Notes under the pieces: model-generated
Told to the model about the DNA's origin: nothing
What the model saw: the letters and a program-made list of their open reading frames with translations, nothing else
Databases searched by the model: none
Part shown: piece by piece, positions 31,058 through 32,504 of the stretch
Numbering within the stretch: the first letter of the stretch is position 1
Layout: every line of letters starts with the position of its first letter
Made by a program: the position numbers and the translations under genes
Assembly: GCA_905215835.1 (NCBI GenBank)
Contig: CAJMRR010000003.1
Span: 1 to 32,504, forward strand
Origin: an uncultured bacterium
GTDB taxonomy: Bacteria; Actinomycetota; Coriobacteriia; Coriobacteriales; Coriobacteriaceae
Reading direction: 5' to 3'
DNA: 32,504 nt

Positions 31058-31822
31058 CTAGCAGATGACCCGCGTGTGTTCCTCGATGGCGGCACGATTC
31101 TCGGCGGCGATGCCCGGCTCGCACACCACGGCGTCCAAACTGTCCAGGCGGCAGAAGGTGTAGAAGTCGCGCTTGCCGATCTTGCTGGAGTCGGCGATGA
31201 GGTAGCGTGAATCGGCCTTGCTAAAGGCGAGCTGCTGGATGCGGCCCTCTTCCATGTTAGACGTAGACACGTCGCCATCCAGAATGCCGTTTGCGCCGAT
31301 AAAGGCTGCGTCGATCCCCAGTGCGCGCAAGGTGTCCTCGGCCGTGGGGCCCACAAAGGCGGCAGTGCGGCGACGGTACATACCGCCCACGAGACACAGG
31401 TCGCAGTCTTCGCGCGCCTCGAGCAGATTAAACACCGAAAGCGAATTAGTCACGATGCGCAGGCGGCACGCCGGCAGCATTGAGGCCATCTGCTCAACCG
31501 TGGTGCCCGTCCCCAAAAAGATGGTCGAGCCCTCCTCGATAAGCTCTACGGCGCGGCGCGCGATCTGCAGCTTTTCCTCGGCATGCTTGGAACGCTTTTC
31601 GCTGTGCGAGTACTCGTGGCGCAACATAGCGTGGGGACGGCCCTGCGCACTGCGGGCTCCACCGTGCACGCGCTCGATCTCGCCTAGGCTCGCAAGCTCC
31701 TCAAGGTCACGACGAATCGTCATATCCGAGACACCCAGTGCATCCGAAATCTCCTTGACCGAGACCGTGCCCTGCTCCTCGAGCAGCTGGCGAACCCTAT
31801 CCTGTCGCTCTGCCTTAATCAC
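31058..31822 (-). CDS. DeoR-family regulator, LacR-like
   Basis: A 254-residue repressor: DeoR helix-turn-helix at about 18-45 (T-V-S-V-K-E-I-S-D-A-L-G-V-S-D-M-T-I-R-R-D-L), the wing R-V-H-G-G-A, and a phospho-sugar-binding domain with G-T-G-T-T-V-E, V-T-N-S-L and I-G-A-N-G-I. It starts at a GTG with GAGG 8 nt upstream. LacR of lactic acid bacteria responds to tagatose-6-P; by analogy this could be the regulator of lacABXC and lacF, whose promoters carry similar TGTTYG/CGAACA half-sites. A copy of part of this gene is found decayed at 26459. It is divergent from galM. Confidence 0.88.
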   Translation of the reverse strand: MIKAERQDRVRQLLEEQGTVSVKEISDALGVSDMTIRRDLEELASLGEIERVHGGARSAQGRPHAMLRHEYSHSEKRSKHAEEKLQIARRAVELIEEGSTIFLGTGTTVEQMASMLPACRLRIVTNSLSVFNLLEAREDCDLCLVGGMYRRRTAAFVGPTAEDTLRALGIDAAFIGANGILDGDVSTSNMEEGRIQQLAFSKADSRYLIADSSKIGKRDFYTFCRLDSLDAVVCEPGIAAENRAAIEEHTRVIC

Positions 31823-31855
31823 GATGAATCCTCGCCGTTCTATGCGTGCATATCA

Positions 31856-31875
31856 TTCAAACAGTAACGAACAAA
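31856..31875. promoter_or_regulatory. Putative DeoR/LacR self-operator
   Basis: TTCAAACA at 31856-31863 and CGAACAAA at 31868-31875 read on the minus strand as TTTGTTCG and TGTTTGAA, two direct half-sites about 12 bp apart, 34 bp upstream of the GTG start. The GAACAAA string is also an arm of the perfect inverted repeat before lacA. Confidence 0.5.
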
Positions 31876-32028
31876 TTGTATCAGACTCGTACGCGGCAAA
31901 AATGAACGCCCGCACAGCTCCAATCATCACTTTTTTGAGAAAAATACCCCCTGCTTTAGTGGGGTGTAGTGATAATCTCGCCCGTTCGCGCTACAGTTTG
32001 TCGGAAATACCTCGATGTTAGGAACCAA

Positions 32029-32504
32029 ATGATCACTTCCGAGCTTTTCGGCACCGCGCCGTGCGGTACCCCCGTTCATCGTTACACCCTCAACGGGCCC
32101 GAGATCTGCGTTCGCATTATGGACTATGGCGCCACCGTGCTGGGTATCGATGTGCCCGACATTCCCGGCAACGTGCGCGATGTGGTGCTGGGCTTCGATA
32201 AGCTCGAGGACTACTTTGACAACCCTGCCTGCTTTGGCGCGACCATCGGCCCCGTGGCAAACCGCACCGCGGGCGCCACGATCACCATCGACGGCACGGA
32301 CTGGCATATGCCCGCCAACGAAGGCGTCAATAACCTGCACAGCGATCTTGAGCACGGCCTGCACAAGCGCGTATGGGATGTTGAGCTCGACGAGGTCCAC
32401 AATGCCGTGCGCATGACCACCTCGCTTGAGGACGGTGAGCTGGGCCTTCCCGGCAACCGCACCTTTACGGCTGTGTTTACCGTGACGCGCACCGGCCACT
32501 TCCG
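32029..32504 (+). CDS. galM: Galactose mutarotase, 5' part
   Basis: From the ATG at 32029 (AGGAA upstream) 158 codons are open to the window edge. They read M-I-T-S-E-L-F-G-T-A-P..., with the aldose-1-epimerase pattern R-I-M-D-Y-G-A-T-V-L-G-I-D-V-P, D-V-V-L-G-F-D, F-G-A-T-I-G-P-V-A-N-R-T-A and N-N-L-H-S, matching the GalM family. The active-site G-H-x-Y-F and the catalytic Glu lie beyond the window. GalM interconverts the anomers of galactose for galactokinase. It is divergent from the DeoR gene and distinct from the LacX-like protein at 6149. Confidence 0.9.
   Translation, partial: MITSELFGTAPCGTPVHRYTLNGPEICVRIMDYGATVLGIDVPDIPGNVRDVVLGFDKLEDYFDNPACFGATIGPVANRTAGATITIDGTDWHMPANEGVNNLHSDLEHGLHKRVWDVELDEVHNAVRMTTSLEDGELGLPGNRTFTAVFTVTRTGHF

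Overview
The window is about 32.5 kb of high-GC DNA almost entirely devoted to lactose/galactoside uptake and breakdown. The gene set is a tagatose-6-phosphate pathway, four lactose-type PTS permeases with fused EIIC-EIIB, three phospho-beta-galactosidases, LacI, DeoR and GntR regulators, a class II GalT and a clostridial-style GalK. With this base composition it suggests a gut actinobacterium of the Coriobacteriia, most likely Collinsella. That assignment is an inference from style and gene content; no marker gene is present.

Layout. (1) 1-3.4 kb: the start of a LacI gene (cut by the window edge), divergent from galK-galT, which have three LacI-type operators. (2) 3.4-5.15 kb: an island with an AAA_14/DUF4143 ATPase, flanked by 36-bp direct repeats, headed by a 33-bp triple repeat and followed by a long hairpin. 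(3) 5.15-8.5 kb, minus strand: lacA-lacB-lacX-lacC (galactose-6-P isomerase, an aldose-1-epimerase-like protein, tagatose-6-P kinase). (4) 8.5-10.3 kb, minus: an unrecognised membrane protein and the only lactose-type EIIA (lacF). (5) 10.3-15 kb: LacI-2 divergent from EIICB-2 and 6-P-beta-galactosidase. (6) 15.2-20 kb: LacI-3 divergent from a second phospho-beta-galactosidase and EIICB-3. (7) 20.2-24.8 kb: LacI-4 divergent from EIICB-4, which carries an early in-frame stop, and a third phospho-beta-galactosidase. (8) 25.1-26.4 kb: a Fic protein with a 32-bp-arm inverted repeat at its promoter, then a DeoR gene remnant. (9) 26.9-30.7 kb: EIICB-5 divergent from a TIM-barrel-like enzyme and a GntR regulator. 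(10) 31-32.5 kb: a DeoR/LacR-type regulator divergent from galM, which runs off the window.

How the genes fit together. The EIICB proteins would bring in different beta-galactosides as phospho-sugars, all fed phosphate by the one EIIA. The GH1 enzymes would split them to galactose-6-P, LacAB and LacC would take this to tagatose-1,6-bisphosphate, and galM/galK/galT would handle free galactose. The final aldolase (LacD) is not in the window.

The most interesting layer is regulatory. Four LacI paralogues each sit next to their own variant of one 16-bp palindrome, ATGNNNACGTNNNCAT, and the variable operator bases change together with the first two residues of each recognition helix. Six sugar promoters share a second signal, two CCGYTYAC-like boxes spaced exactly 21 bp apart, which suggests a common regulator encoded elsewhere. 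Four clusters of a repeated palindrome (nine copies) sit at the boundaries between modules, as if marking the units that were duplicated.
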